The position numbers were made by a program, and so were the translations under genes. A stretch of 64,000 nucleotides of DNA from Voacanga thouarsii (lineage: Eukaryota > Streptophyta > Magnoliopsida > Gentianales > Apocynaceae). This document shows positions 44,506 through 55,918 of the stretch, in pieces. The notes under the pieces were generated by a model that saw only the letters and a program-made list of their open reading frames with translations, had not been told where the DNA came from and did not search any database. Location of the stretch: NCBI GenBank assembly GCA_026120185.1, contig JANUWF010001659.1, positions 6,448,001 through 6,512,000 of the forward strand, written 5' to 3'. Numbering within the stretch: the stretch's first letter is position 1; the number at the start of each line of letters is the position of its first letter.

Positions 44506-46332
44506 TGTGGGAATTTATGCCCTCTAGTTTATCTGATGTAATATTAATAAAAGATTTTATTCTGAAAATTTATTTGTGAATTTACATTTTATTTGTGTAC
44601 GATTTTTGTTGGGAAAGGACCCATTGTGTTTAAGTAAGTGATCCATGTGAATGATGATCTTTCACAGTAAGGTATGGATCACGGGTTATTTAACACATAC
44701 ATATTTGTTCTTAACCGATTAATGAAGGGGAATCTCATCATGTATAGGTTATTGTGTTATGAATTCCAAATAAGGAATGGCTTACCTTTAGCCAGTGAGT
44801 AGTCCACTCATTTCGTAGCATGAGCGTATTTCGAATACGTAGAACATAACCTGTAATAGTAGTTTTCAAAGCACTATTTAAAAGAAACCCAGACTATTAC
44901 TGCTACAATGTGGACTAATACTCTACCGCTTAAGTATAAGTTGGTAGTCTGACAAAGCTAGAAGCATATACTTTGATATATTGTAGTTGAGGTTCTTTCG
45001 TAGAACTAATATACTTGTATGTTCGGTATTTGTGACTAGTTAGCTAAGACAGACTTGTACAAGATAGCTTCTACGCTATATCACCCCTTGTGACTGTTCA
45101 AATGATCTAATTATCCAAGGCCTTGGGGAGCATGACTTGGATGTTTACTTTAGGGTAGCTCCCTTAAAAGTGAAAACAATCCAGAAGTCATGGATCATTG
45201 GATTAAAGGTCTAAGGATGGTAGATGTCTATTAGAGAGGTGTTAATACACTCTTGCTCTCTAATTGCACCGCGATGCGTAGAGGGGTATTTTAGTTATTA
45301 TACCTGTAAGTCGAAGACTTTGCTAACGCAGCATTGTCTTTAGGGTCAATATTTTCTTATGGTGATATTTGGAATTATTTAAAATGCAAAATATAGCTAT
45401 TTATATAGCAATGGTATTTTGGTCATTTTAGTAGCCAAGGCGATATGTCTTTTGGTCCCCAGAATGGCCCTTAAGTCATGAAAGATTTAGATTAGAAATG
45501 GTCTATTTGGGCTTGTTAATTATTTATTAGGTTGTTTAATAAAGTTCAAAAAATAAATAATTTAGATTTATTATTTATGGGTGTTCAAACCCAAGAATAA
45601 ATAATTTTTCTAGTCCAATTGAACGCCAATGGATACTCTCTTGGGTAATGATTCAAATGAATGAAAAATGAATTGTAGTGCTCTTTCCTTTTTATTTGCA
45701 CTAATGGAGTTTTTTTTTAAAAATAAAAGTGATATATTTCTTTTTATGCACTATTAGAACCTTTATTTTTTTTAAAAAAAATCAAAGTGCTATTTTTTTT
45801 ATGCACTAATGGAGCTTTTGATTTTTTAAATCAAAGTGCTATTTCCTTTTGTTATGCTCTAGTGGAGCTTTTGATTTTTAAATCAAAAAGCTTTCCTTTT
45901 GTTATGATTAGTGGAGCTTTTAAATTTTAAAATCAAATAGAAGAAATGGAATTTAAGAGTACTTGGTTGTTCATTTCCTGTGAGAGGATTTAGTGGTTCA
46001 GTTGCAAGAGAGCTCTTGGTTGTTTATTTCCAAAGAGCTCTTGGTTGCTCATAAAAAGATCAAAGAGAAAGCTTTGTTGAAGTTTTCACAAAAGCTTATC
46101 AAAACCCAATCTTCAATCTTTCACCAGCTATGCTACGACACCATTTCAGAAGATTAAAAGCTTTGCGTGAATAAGACACAGTTGACGTTTGCAAGGAAGT
46201 GATCCACTAGCCTTAAATAGCCTTATACAGATATCTACACCAGTACGAAGAGGGTCATCCAATCAAAGAGGTAAATTTTTCATTTTCCTAACATGCTTTC
46301 ATTTTTATGATTTTTGTCATTTTAAGCCTTCA
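44506..46332 (+). mobile_element. CopC 3' LTR
   Basis: TGTGGGAATTTATGCCCTCT to TTTTAAGCCTTCA, 1827 bases, collinear with 33891-35655. It keeps the array of T-run/A-run hairpin units (45680-45940). Confidence 0.9.
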
Positions 46333-46881
46333 TAGTTAAGTCCCTAAAATTTGTAAAAAAGAAACCCTTACGACCATAAAATTTTTTAAGCATAACCTAT
46401 TTTAAATATCTTCTAAAAAATAACAAGCTAAGTGTAAAAATAAATAAACAAAACTTTTAAAATAATTATTTCAATCTTTATATTGTTTTAACTTAGTTCA
46501 TTTAGATAATTATATCTAAGTCCCTAAAGCTTTCAAAAGAAACCCTTAGGACCATAAGTTTTCACTCAATCATTCTCTCATGCCGCTAATACCAACGACA
46601 TTCCTCTCTTCTCACTCTCCCCTTGCTCAAACCCATCTCTTCATCAATCACCTTTCTCCCTCTCAACTAGGGATGGCAATTCCCTAGAATAAAGCGGATA
46701 AAACTAATAAAGAAGATACTAAAGAAAATAAAAAATAAAATAGTGAAATACTTTAATTTAATATATATTAATTATCAAAATGTATATAATATAGATATAT
46801 ATGTATGTATTATGTATTATTATACTTGATAACTGTTCTAGTAATTTTCTTTTTTCTTGTTTTTGATTTTTATCCCAAAAA

Positions 46882-46928
<47 letters not shown>

Positions 46929-47457
46929 TGTGTGTGTGTGTGTGTGTGTGTTGTGTGTGTGTGTATCACAACATATGAGTACATATAATTAGTATGTAAA
47001 AAATAATATACATATATAATAAATGTATGTGTGTGTATAAAATAATTGCCTTTAAAGTATTTATATTTATGATAATAAGTGTATGTGTGTGTATTTTATT
47101 TATTCTTATTTATCTAATATTCTAAATATTATATTTTTAAGCACTAAAGGTCTTGAAAGGCATGAGCAAAAAAAAAAAAAAAAAAAAACTTGGTTTATAA
47201 ACCTATGTCTAGATGGATAGTCTATTCCTTTCCTCCTACCTTAGATAATCACAAATTTTTTTGTAAATTATAAATTAAGTACTCAAATATTATGATTTAT
47301 AACGTACCAATTTAGTAATGTTTTTTCCAAATTGAGAGTTTAAATTGATATTACATAGATATGTAGCATTTTATTTGCTTGAGGGTCATATTAACCTTCC
47401 TGCCACTTTTCTATATAACCTAAGGGTTGTTTTTGTTAATTTTTTCTTGCATTATAG
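46333..47457. other. CACTA right arm, non-coding part
   Basis: It opens with the tail of a roughly 180-base duplication: AAGTCCCTAAAATTTG near 46338 and AAGTCCCTAAAGCTTTC near 46518, each followed by GAAACCCTTA and GACCATAA. A pyrimidine-rich stretch, the AG/TG microsatellite, AT-rich sequence and an A run (about 47168-47190) follow. No gene is recognised. Confidence 0.7.
46885..46964. repeat. (AG)n(TG)n compound microsatellite
   Basis: About 42 bases of AG followed by TG repeats with one TT interruption. Confidence 0.95.
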
Positions 47458-47693
47458 AATCCTTTGCGAAGAAGATAAAGCTAAGAGGTTGCTAGGTAAC
47501 AAGCCTGCACGTTCCACTCGACCAATCATACAATCAATGTTTCTTGCACCATATGATCTTGGTCAAAGGTCCTAAACACAGTTATGGATGTTTAGGCCGA
47601 GTGGATGGTAATTGTTTCTTTTCTTGCTTTTTTTAAGTGTTATATATTAATCATCTATATAATGTTTTGACAATTCTTATGGCTAATATGCAG

Positions 47694-49261
47694 AAACAAT
47701 TCGAATGGGATAGGATGCGTGATGGACTCATTAGATCAAAATGGGACAAGAAAGGCGGCAAGATCTACACTTATTTGATGGACCAAGTTCGTAAAGGGAA
47801 AGTCTCGCATGACTTTATGAAGGATGAAGACTATAACAAGCTGCGAGCAATTTGGGATGGTGGCAAATTCAAGAAGATTTTAGAGATAATGAAGGCAAAT
47901 AGAAATAGTAATTATGGACGTTTAGGAGGCTCACGTCACTCTTGCAGTTCCATACCGGCGACAATGCACAAGAGAAAACTAGTAACTTTTCTTATTGTTA
48001 GTACTTCAATTCAAATTTATGAAAATAACTTGTTCTAAAAATAGTTAGAATTAATATCTATATATCTAACTTGTTTTAATACTATTTTATGATTTAACCA
48101 AATATAGGAGGGGAAATATCATAGGCACTACTCACACTCTGAAATATATGTCTTCACACACACAACAAACACTGAAGATGAAGTTCCGCAAGTGCTTAAG
48201 AAGGAACGCCGAATGTTGGAGGGTGAAGACGTGGAGCTTGGAGGCCCAGAACTTGTCTTTGTTGACAAGTGGTCCGAGGAAACATATGTAGGTTTCATAA
48301 GTTAATAATGGTTTTTAGTATTTTTTTTATTCTATACTACTATATCCATTATATTTAGCTCAAGTGAAGGTAGCCTTACCGCTTCCATTTTTCCTATCCA
48401 AAGTGGAAGACTTTGACGTCCCTGCTTTTTAGTTTCCATATGTATAGCCATTTTGTGGGAGTTTTGGGAAAAGGGGGGGGGGGGGGGGCTTGGTTAAAAT
48501 GTGTTTGTTATACATGAACTATGAAAGGGGGGTGGGGGTGCATTGTGGACTAAGTCAAACAAAGAGAGGGGGGGAGCTTGGTTAAAATGTGTTTGTTATG
48601 CATGAACTACGAAAGAGGGGGTTGGGGGTGCATTGTGGACCAAGTTAAATAAACTTTTCTAATTGGAAAGATGGCAAAATATTTAAATGATGGTGTTACT
48701 TTTTGACTTTTTATGTTACAACCAAATGATTCTAATTCTGATAGATGTTCTTTGTTTTAAGCTTCACAATCACTAATATAGTTGAGATTTTCATGGTGTT
48801 TATTCCAAAATTCTTATCCATTGTTTATTTTGATATTTTTACATTTGTTTATGTGTTAGCGTCGCTACCAAAAAGAATTAAAGAAAGAGATGGCATCACT
48901 TGCTAGCCAGACAGTTGAAGGGGAGCTGGCTCCACCAATAAACAAGGCTGATATTTGGTTACGAGTTGTAGGCCACCCTAAGAAAAGGAATGCAGTTTAT
49001 GGCTTGGGATCCCTAAGCTCCAGTTGTCTACAAAAATCTACTTCACACATGTCATCGTCTTCTTCATTCATTTCATCAGTGCATCCTTCACATTTTGTGG
49101 AGACAACTGACTTTCAAAATACTATAAATGAGTTGGTGCAAAAGGCTGTTGACACACAGATTCAAGAAGTGTTGAAGACAAATGAGCGGTTGACAGCGGA
49201 GATTTCTTTGCTAACACAGAAGGTTAAGGACTTAAGTGGATCAAGTCAACTAGAAAATTAA
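47694..49261 (+). CDS. TnpA-like CACTA protein (Transposase_24 type), three exons predicted
   Basis: Predicted exons are 47694-47981, 48108-48287 and 48860-49261, joined in phase 0 with GT-AG introns: GTAACT...TATAG and GTAGGT...GTTAG; the first exon begins after ATATGCAG. The product has FEWDRMRDGLIRSKWDKKGG, then LRAIWDGGKFKKILEIMKAN, RNSNYGRLGGSRHSCSS, KYHRHYSHSEIYVFTHT and SEETYRRYQKELKKEMASL. It ends in a likely coiled coil with a stop at 49259-49261. This fits the plant transposase_24 (Ptta/En/Spm) domain. In En/Spm, TnpA binds subterminal repeats. An upstream exon (about 47458-47567, EEDKAKRLLGNKPARSTRP...) is possible. No stops fall inside the exons, unlike every pol gene here. The start codon is uncertain. 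Confidence 0.75.
48473..48660. repeat. G-run and two 88-base tandem copies in the TnpA-like intron
   Basis: Sixteen G, then CTTGGTTAAAATGTGTTTGT at 48489 and again at 48577. Each unit contains G-rich clusters (GGGGGGTGGGGG) that could form G-quadruplexes. It lies in intron 2. Confidence 0.85.
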
Positions 49262-49549
49262 TATTCCTTCACTGTTGTTAAACTATGGACCTACAGTTCA
49301 TCTTACTTTCATATTATGATAATCTTTTTTGTTTAATTAAAGATGATGTTTGGTTAAAATTTATGGTATTTTGTGAGGAAATTATATTTGCTTTGAATTT
49401 GTGGAAGGATGATGCTTGTGTTGGATTTGATGATGTTTATGTTGGGTTTGTGGATGTATTTTGGCTTTATTATTTTATGAATTTGTCAAATGCAAGTGTT
49501 TGGTTATATGTTTAGATGAACCAGAATTCTACCAAATTAAAGAAAAATT

Positions 49550-50465
49550 ACCAACTGAAAAATCAGTTGGTAATTGAATAGAATTCAGTTGGTATTTCAA
49601 TTGGTAATTGAAAATAATTCAGTTGATAATATATTAAATAACAGTTAGGAATTTTCAAACTAACTATCTACTAACAAACAACTTAGTTGGTAATTTACTA
49701 ACAAAAAATTACCAACAGATTTTAAATTACTAAAATAGTTAGAAAATTACCAACTGAATATTTGGTTGGTAAAGAAAGAAAACTACCAACGGAAAAAAGA
49801 ATTAGCAACTAAACAACTCGGTTAGTAATTTACCAACAAAAAATTATCAATATATTTTAAATAACTAAAATAGTTGGAAAATTACCAACTAAATGTTCAG
49901 TTGGTAAATAAATAAAACTACCAACTAAAAAAAATAATTACCAACCGAAAGTCAGTTGGTAATTACCTACACATATATCGATTGGTAGCAACATGTCTCA
50001 TTTGATAAATTAGTAAATTACAATCTTATATTCAATACAAATTTACCAACCAAAAACTATAAATTTGAAAACTACATTTTCGATTGATAATTACCAACTG
50101 CAATAATCGGTTGGTAACATAAATGTTTGTTGGTAATTACCAACCAAAATATAAGTGCCAAACTTAATGCCAAATTTCCAATCGAAGATTTTACATTACC
50201 AACCGAGTTTCGGTTGGTAATTACCAACCAAAATAGTCAACTCAAATGCCAAACTTAATGCCAAATTTTCAACCGACAATTTTATAGTACCAACAGAAAT
50301 GTAGTTAGTAATTATCAATTGACTCCAAAAATTTTCGGTTGGAAAATTTACAAGCTAAGGTTTTTGCATGCGACGCCATTCGGTTGGTAATTGATTGGTA
50401 AATCATGATTACCAACCAAATTTAGCTAATTACCAACTGATTTTGTCAGTTGGTAAATTGTTCCT
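49550..50465. repeat. CACTA right subterminal repeats
   Basis: Many ATTACCAACTGA / TCAGTTGGTAAT motifs in both orientations, mirroring the left end. They extend to within about 20 bases of the right terminus. The frame 49285-49515 just upstream has no recognisable product. Confidence 0.9.
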
Positions 50466-50627
50466 TTTTTCTAGTAGTGTTGCTTAGCAATCCTTTTTGT
50501 AAGACTTGAAGAACGGTGGTCAAATATGTCATAATCCAAAAAGCTTATCACTTACAAATCACACATGTTAGTCCACATCAATGTTTCTCATTTATCAAAA
50601 TATAGGAGAAAGCCCTGTAGGCTAACA

Positions 50628-52585
50628 CAAATAACTAACTTAAGGCTTGTGACTTTCGCCAAGCATATACATTACATATGTTACATTACAATACAACAAA
50701 ACCATACTTTTTTTTGACAAGAATACAACAACACATTTAAATTTAAATTGGAAATGTAGGAGCCTTTCATTTTTCTTTCTATAAAGGGAATGCGTTTATA
50801 GTGATTTTAGCTTAAATATTCTTTTGCATCCCATGTAATTTTTTTTATTTTTGCTTTTCTTTCTTTTCTTTTCTTTTTCATCATAGGAAATGCATTTTGC
50901 ATTCGTAGAGCTTTTTTTCTCCTTACTTAGGTAGGTGTATTAAGCATCCTACCTCTTATTCCTATTTGCCTTTTTGTTAAGAATTACAATAAATAATTGA
51001 AAATTTTGATAATACAGCATACAACACAAATGAATGAATAAATAATTGCGATTAGCCATGAAACTACAGATAAGCCAATAACCCACACTCTATATTTCAT
51101 CACTGAGTTTTCATCCAATCTCAAAGAATTAGTCAAAGAATTAGTCTTCACAATATTTTCAAAGGTATAAATAAGATTTACTCACTTATCCACACTTTGT
51201 CTATGTCATGCCTCATATCTAAGTGTATATAAAAATAACTTTTGTAGAAAAATTTTAAGTAGAAACCTAAGCAAAAGGATGAATAATAACTTCACCAAAC
51301 TAACACGTATCAATGCACATACCAACAAGCCTTGAAAACTAACCCAACAATATGAAAAAATTTGAAAAAGCTCTAGCCAAAATGCAGAAACAAGAAATTT
51401 AGCCCAAAAATAAGATGATTCCAAAATTAAAAAAATACAAAATTGTACAGAAAAATATTATTCAATCTCTCCTCCAAGCTTAAATTGGACAATGTCCTCA
51501 TTGTCCACAAATTATACAAAACAAGCATTTTCAATAGGACTTATAAGAAATAAAAGGGAGAAGAAGATAAACAAATACTCCCGTAGCATCTTGAAGCTCA
51601 TTGCATCATTGGGGAGGGGGGGGGGGGGAGGGGGAACTAATTGAATGGTCCAAAACAAGTAAGATCTTCCATCCTGTAAAAAAAATAATAACCATCAAAA
51701 ATATAAAAATAAGAGACAAAGAAAATAGTTCAAAAGCAAATAAAAAGAATACAAGGTATTTTTACACAAAACAAAAGATTACAACTATGATATGCACTAA
51801 TCAACTCGTACTACCACCTCCAAATAATACAACAATTTCTCCCAAATAATCAACAATTAGTCTCAATAAAAAAAATTACTACTAGATAAAATATTACAAA
51901 AACCTAACAAAATCTTGAAATAAAAATAAAAAACCAGCAACAATACATCCCAACAATACAAACCAATCAACTCCTCAATTTATTCACTGCTACTTCAATT
52001 AAATTCCAACCTCCACAATATATAGTACCAAAAAAAAAAAAACTCCCAACATAATGCGTTCATCCTCAACACATAAATTATCAAAACTCCAACACCCATA
52101 CAAAAGCAATGAAACCAATCATATTGTATAACAATCAATCTCAAATAGCCATTATATAACAAGTTTTCTTCAACAAGACAATAATATCCAATTACAACAA
52201 AATTTTCATCCTATAAATACAACAAACCAACAATTACAATATTCCCCAACAACAATAAGAGTATACAACAAGGTCACATACAAAAGCAAAAATTAAATCC
52301 CAATAATCTACTATACAAACAATTTCCTAACATGGCAACATACAACAATATCAAAAATACTAATAATACAACAAATTGGAACCTAACATAATTTATTCAT
52401 CTCAAAAACTAAAAATAAAGAATGAAAACAACATACAAACAAGGTATAAAAAGGAACAGAATGCTGTATATAAGTAATATGTAGTATTATGCACAAATAG
52501 AAAAACAAATATTTACTGAAGGTAATGAAAACAGAGGAAGCCATGCATGCAGGGAAAATAAAACTAGAAAAGGCACCAGTCACAG
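50628..52585 (-). mobile_element. Internal non-coding part of an Athila-like element, minus orientation
   Basis: Near 51475-51515 the minus strand reads GGACAATGAGGACATTGTCC and AATTTAAGCTTGGAGG, the counterpart of the Ath1 3' region motif (about 16700). The rest is A/C-rich non-coding sequence with a G run at 51611-51627. It probably belongs with the Athila primer site and LTR at 57736-59473, split by the Copia LTR between them. No gag or pol is visible. The assignment rests mainly on the single shared motif. Confidence 0.45.
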
Positions 52586-52699
52586 TGCAGCGGAAGGTGA
52601 AAAATGAATACCTCTTCTGGATGTTGCTTTGTTTGGAAGTGAGGAAGATGATGGAAAGATGGTCACGTCTCCCTCACCAATTAAAACTACCGGTTGTTG

Positions 52700-55600
52700 T
52701 GTAACACCCCACGACTACGTACCCTAAAAGGGCGAGGATGTCTCCCCGTCCCGTAGGACAAGGGGTCTTTAAAACGAGGTATAAAACATAAAGGCAATCT
52801 CAAAAAGGATCAACTTAGATAAATAAAGAAATACTCTTATTACATTAGGCTCAACTTGGAGCAAAACGAAACAAAACAAATATTGTTCAAAAGTATAAAC
52901 GACAGAAGTCTCCTAGAATAGCATAGGAAAAAAAATAGCCAAAGCCTCTACTATCAAGCCCTGCTGCCTCAACACAATCTATCCCCTGAAAACATGCTGT
53001 AAAACGGTGTGAGAATAAATCTCAGTAAGTCCGGTGTGTGCACATGGTGTTTTAAATAGTTTGTGTATGCAGAGTGTAAAACATTTGTAGAAATAATTTG
53101 GCAAGTCATAAACAATCTCTTTTCGCAAGGAGTGGGTTTTTCTCATTGTCACACTTTGTACAAAATAAATCCTCCACTCGGATAAAAGTCATGTCACCAC
53201 ACGTTGGACTCCATGAGAACAAAATGGCCAAGGCACCACACTTTGTGCACCTTGTCCGGACCAGATTACCACACGTTGGGCGTTCTGATCAAGGTGAGTG
53301 TACAGCCCACCGGGTGAGATACTCCTCCATCTCTACACCCAACAAAACCATCCGGGTGTCCACGCCGGGAATATAAGTGATACCATACCAGGTACACATG
53401 CTAGCTCGGACTGGCCTGACCAACCAACACTGTTGCCTTTTCAAGCAGAGTTCATCTTCGGGAGGTGGCCTCCTGCCAGAAGACTTACGCTAGCCCTCCA
53501 AGACTAGTATTGTTAGCCTACCCTTATTGAGTACTCAACGAACATTTCCGTCAATTCCTGATTCAAAATATTTCCAAACCTTGGCTTTGTAAAACGTGGT
53601 TTTCTTTAAAAGAGATTTCTAAAAATTTAAGGAAAAGAACAGTTTTCTTGCTAAAATCGTTAGTTTCACAAAACCGTTTAGAGAATAAATATCCACGTTT
53701 ACAACCCAAGCAAACATAGTTTAACAATAGCTTTACAAAGCTTCACAACATGGACTTGCCATCACAACATTTAACAAAACAGTTTATAAAAGGACTTACC
53801 ATCACAACGTTTAATAAAAGAGTTTATGCAAGGACTTACTTGATATGCCTCAGATAACGAGATAAATTCACAGCTGACTTTCCTCAATTATCCTCCTGAT
53901 CTAAACCATATAATATCATGACCAGGGTCTCAATTAATTCAAACATGCTCTAATCCCATTTATTTTCATAACAATTCGCAATCTCCTATTTAATTCCAGG
54001 TAAACTATTCAATCCCCAAAGATCATATACTATGACCACATGTTTATCTCGCTAATAAACACCATTAAACTTTACTTTCGGCATCAGGGGAGGGTATTCC
54101 CTTACCTTGCAACTATCGGGTAATGAGGTCTCGATGCTCCTATGGTGATCGTCCCGTGTTCGCTTGAGAAGAAGAGAGAAGCTACATCCTTTGCTTTTCT
54201 CGACCAAAAATTAAGGAAGAAGAGGAAATCAGCCTCCATAGGGCATGATTTAAGGGTAGAAGAAAGAGAAAAGAATCATTAAAGAAAACGGCATCAAGAG
54301 GTTGAGAGGATTTGTGCTTACCTTAAGGTGTGTTCGACTTTTGGCTTAGAATAGCTCTTGTGTTTTCGAAAATTTTGCAGAGAGATGTTGCTGAAATTTT
54401 CATGTAGAATGGAGAGGGTAGACGGTTGCTATGATTTAGGGTTGGAGAAGATTAGTTTAGGGTTAGGTGGTGATGTTTAGATAGACTCCTAATGGATTTA
54501 GGTTGCATGGACAGCAAAGGCGAAATTTTAGCTTGTTGCGTGTCTCCTTGCTGCCGATTTTAGGGGAGTTTAATGGAGGAAAAGATTCTGCAATTTTTCT
54601 CCTTTATGCTGGCCGAAATACTGCTCAAGGGAAGGGCTGAATGTGTTCAGAATTTTGGGCCAAACAAGGAAGAGTTTGAGTGAGTTTTGATGACTGAAAA
54701 ATCCTGTGCAAGTGCTGTGAAAATTCTGTGCAAGAGTAACAAGGTTTGGACTGTTTTGGCTGCTGTAATTCTACCAAAATTTCTAGAGGGAAATTGAGGG
54801 TTTTGGGTGCCGAAAATAGCTTGATCAGCTGAGGTTTTTTGGTGGGTTATGTGTGCAGAATTTCGGTTGGAGTAGGAGTTCAAAGTTGGCCGAAATTCCT
54901 GCACAAAGCTGACCGAATTTTCTGTGTACAAGCTGGACGAATTTCAGTGTTTTTGTGTGAATAAAATTATGGTTTTGTGCAGCTAAGGTACCCTAAATTG
55001 ATGAGGAATATTTAGGTGTTTTGAACTAGGATTTACAGAGTTGGATTGTTGCTAAGAAGCTGGAATTTTCGGACAGCTTATGTTGATACAAAGCTGCCGA
55101 AATTCAGCTAGGAAAAGGAAGAAAATCCTAGTTGAATTTGGATTAAAATAAAATATGGTTTTTATCAAGGATTTGGATAGGATTTCCTCTAGTCCTAGAA
55201 GAGTTTGGATTTAGCAACAAGTCCTCCAAGAAGTGGCGGCACTTGCTGGAATTTTTTTTTCCAGATTTTTAGCTAACATTCTAGGATTAAAATCAACAAA
55301 ATTTCCTACTACGAAAAGGACTCATTAATTCCCCCTATCCATGGCAACATCCATCTAGCTAAAATCAAGCTAATATTTTAATTACTAGCTAGGGTTTCGA
55401 AAATCCAAAGGAACACAAGCTGAAAATTAAAGGTGAACTTTATTCACATCAAAGTCCTTGAATTTAGGAAATAAATATAGAGACTTATTTCCTTAGAGTA
55501 AAAATACTAAAATTTCTCTAGGATAGCTAGATTCTTTTTCGGCCAAGACAATAAATGGTCTAAAGAAAAGAATTTCAAGAATAGAAACTAACTTCACAAA

Positions 55601-55918
55601 AGGTAGGATTCGAACTCGGGTCACCAAAGGAAATCACCAACCTCCCCGCTATTCCAAAACAATTCCAATGCTAATTTTTCTACAAAAAGTTCTTACCACC
55701 CCAATACTCATCCTTCCAAATCTTCGACCAAACCTCCCTTAACCAAGTTTTTAACAACATAACTATTTCACATCAATTAATTCAAATGCAAGAGCAACGG
55801 AAAAATTCACATACATCCAAGCAAATAAAATTATTCTAGCTACCACATAAAATGCAAGATGCTTTGCAATGCATGACTTTTCCCCATAGTCAAATGTGGT
55901 TTTGGGCGGGGTATTACA
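52700..55918 (-). mobile_element. Solo LTR of the G1 Gypsy family
   Basis: Plus-strand ends are TGTAACACCCC at 52700 and GGGGTATTACA at 55918, 3219 bases, with perfect TGTTG duplications (52695-52699 and 55919-55923). The terminal sequences are near-palindromic to each other. Orientation is taken from the element at 6198-9656 with its primer site. It is a complete LTR with no internal sequence, hence made by LTR-LTR recombination. The frames at 53098-53507 and 54647-54931 have no known product. Confidence 0.93.
55603..55668 (-). other. tRNA-like module in the G1 solo LTR
   Basis: The minus strand reads TTTGGAATAGCGGGGAGG, then about 28 bases, then CGAGTTCGAATCCT, an intact B box. It is in the same LTR position as the modules near 3529, 9325 and 62256. 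Confidence 0.6.

Larger units (their letters stand above)
33891..46332 (+). mobile_element. CopC: Ty1/Copia retrotransposon inside the CACTA element
   Basis: Two LTRs, Met-tRNA primer site, leader, gag, protease, integrase, reverse transcriptase, RNase H and polypurine tract in plus orientation. Flanks are TATTT (33886-33890) and TAGTT (46333-46337), one change apart. It is itself interrupted by two solo LTRs (40658-42173 and 42774-44474). Related to CopB. All genes are disrupted. Confidence 0.92.
31938..50479 (+). mobile_element. CACTA (En/Spm-type) DNA transposon, non-autonomous, with nested retrotransposons
   Basis: Left end CACTACTAGAAAAA at 31938; right end TTTTTTCTAGTAGTG at 50479; flanked by TTG on both sides (31935-31937 and 50480-50482), the 3-base duplication expected of CACTA elements. 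Dense subterminal TTACCAAC/GTTGGTAA repeats lie at both ends. A TnpA-like gene (Transposase_24 type) is at 47694-49261. After removing CopC (33891-46332) the element is about 6.1 kb. I see no catalytic transposase (TnpD type) in it. Confidence 0.95.
21380..50627 (-). mobile_element. CopA 5' LTR split into three pieces by CopB and a CACTA element
   Basis: The plus-strand start TGATAAACCTTAGAG at 21380 abuts the primer site. The LTR is interrupted at 21960/30928 by CopB and at 31937/50483 by the CACTA element, each with a perfect target duplication. It probably ends at GTAGGCTAACA (50627), which gives a minus-strand start TGTTAGCCTACAGGGC. The three pieces sum to about 1.74 kb, a normal Copia LTR length. 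The outer boundary is inferred from the TG...CA ends only, because the partner LTR is outside the window. The second piece holds a 163-base tandem array. Confidence 0.6.
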
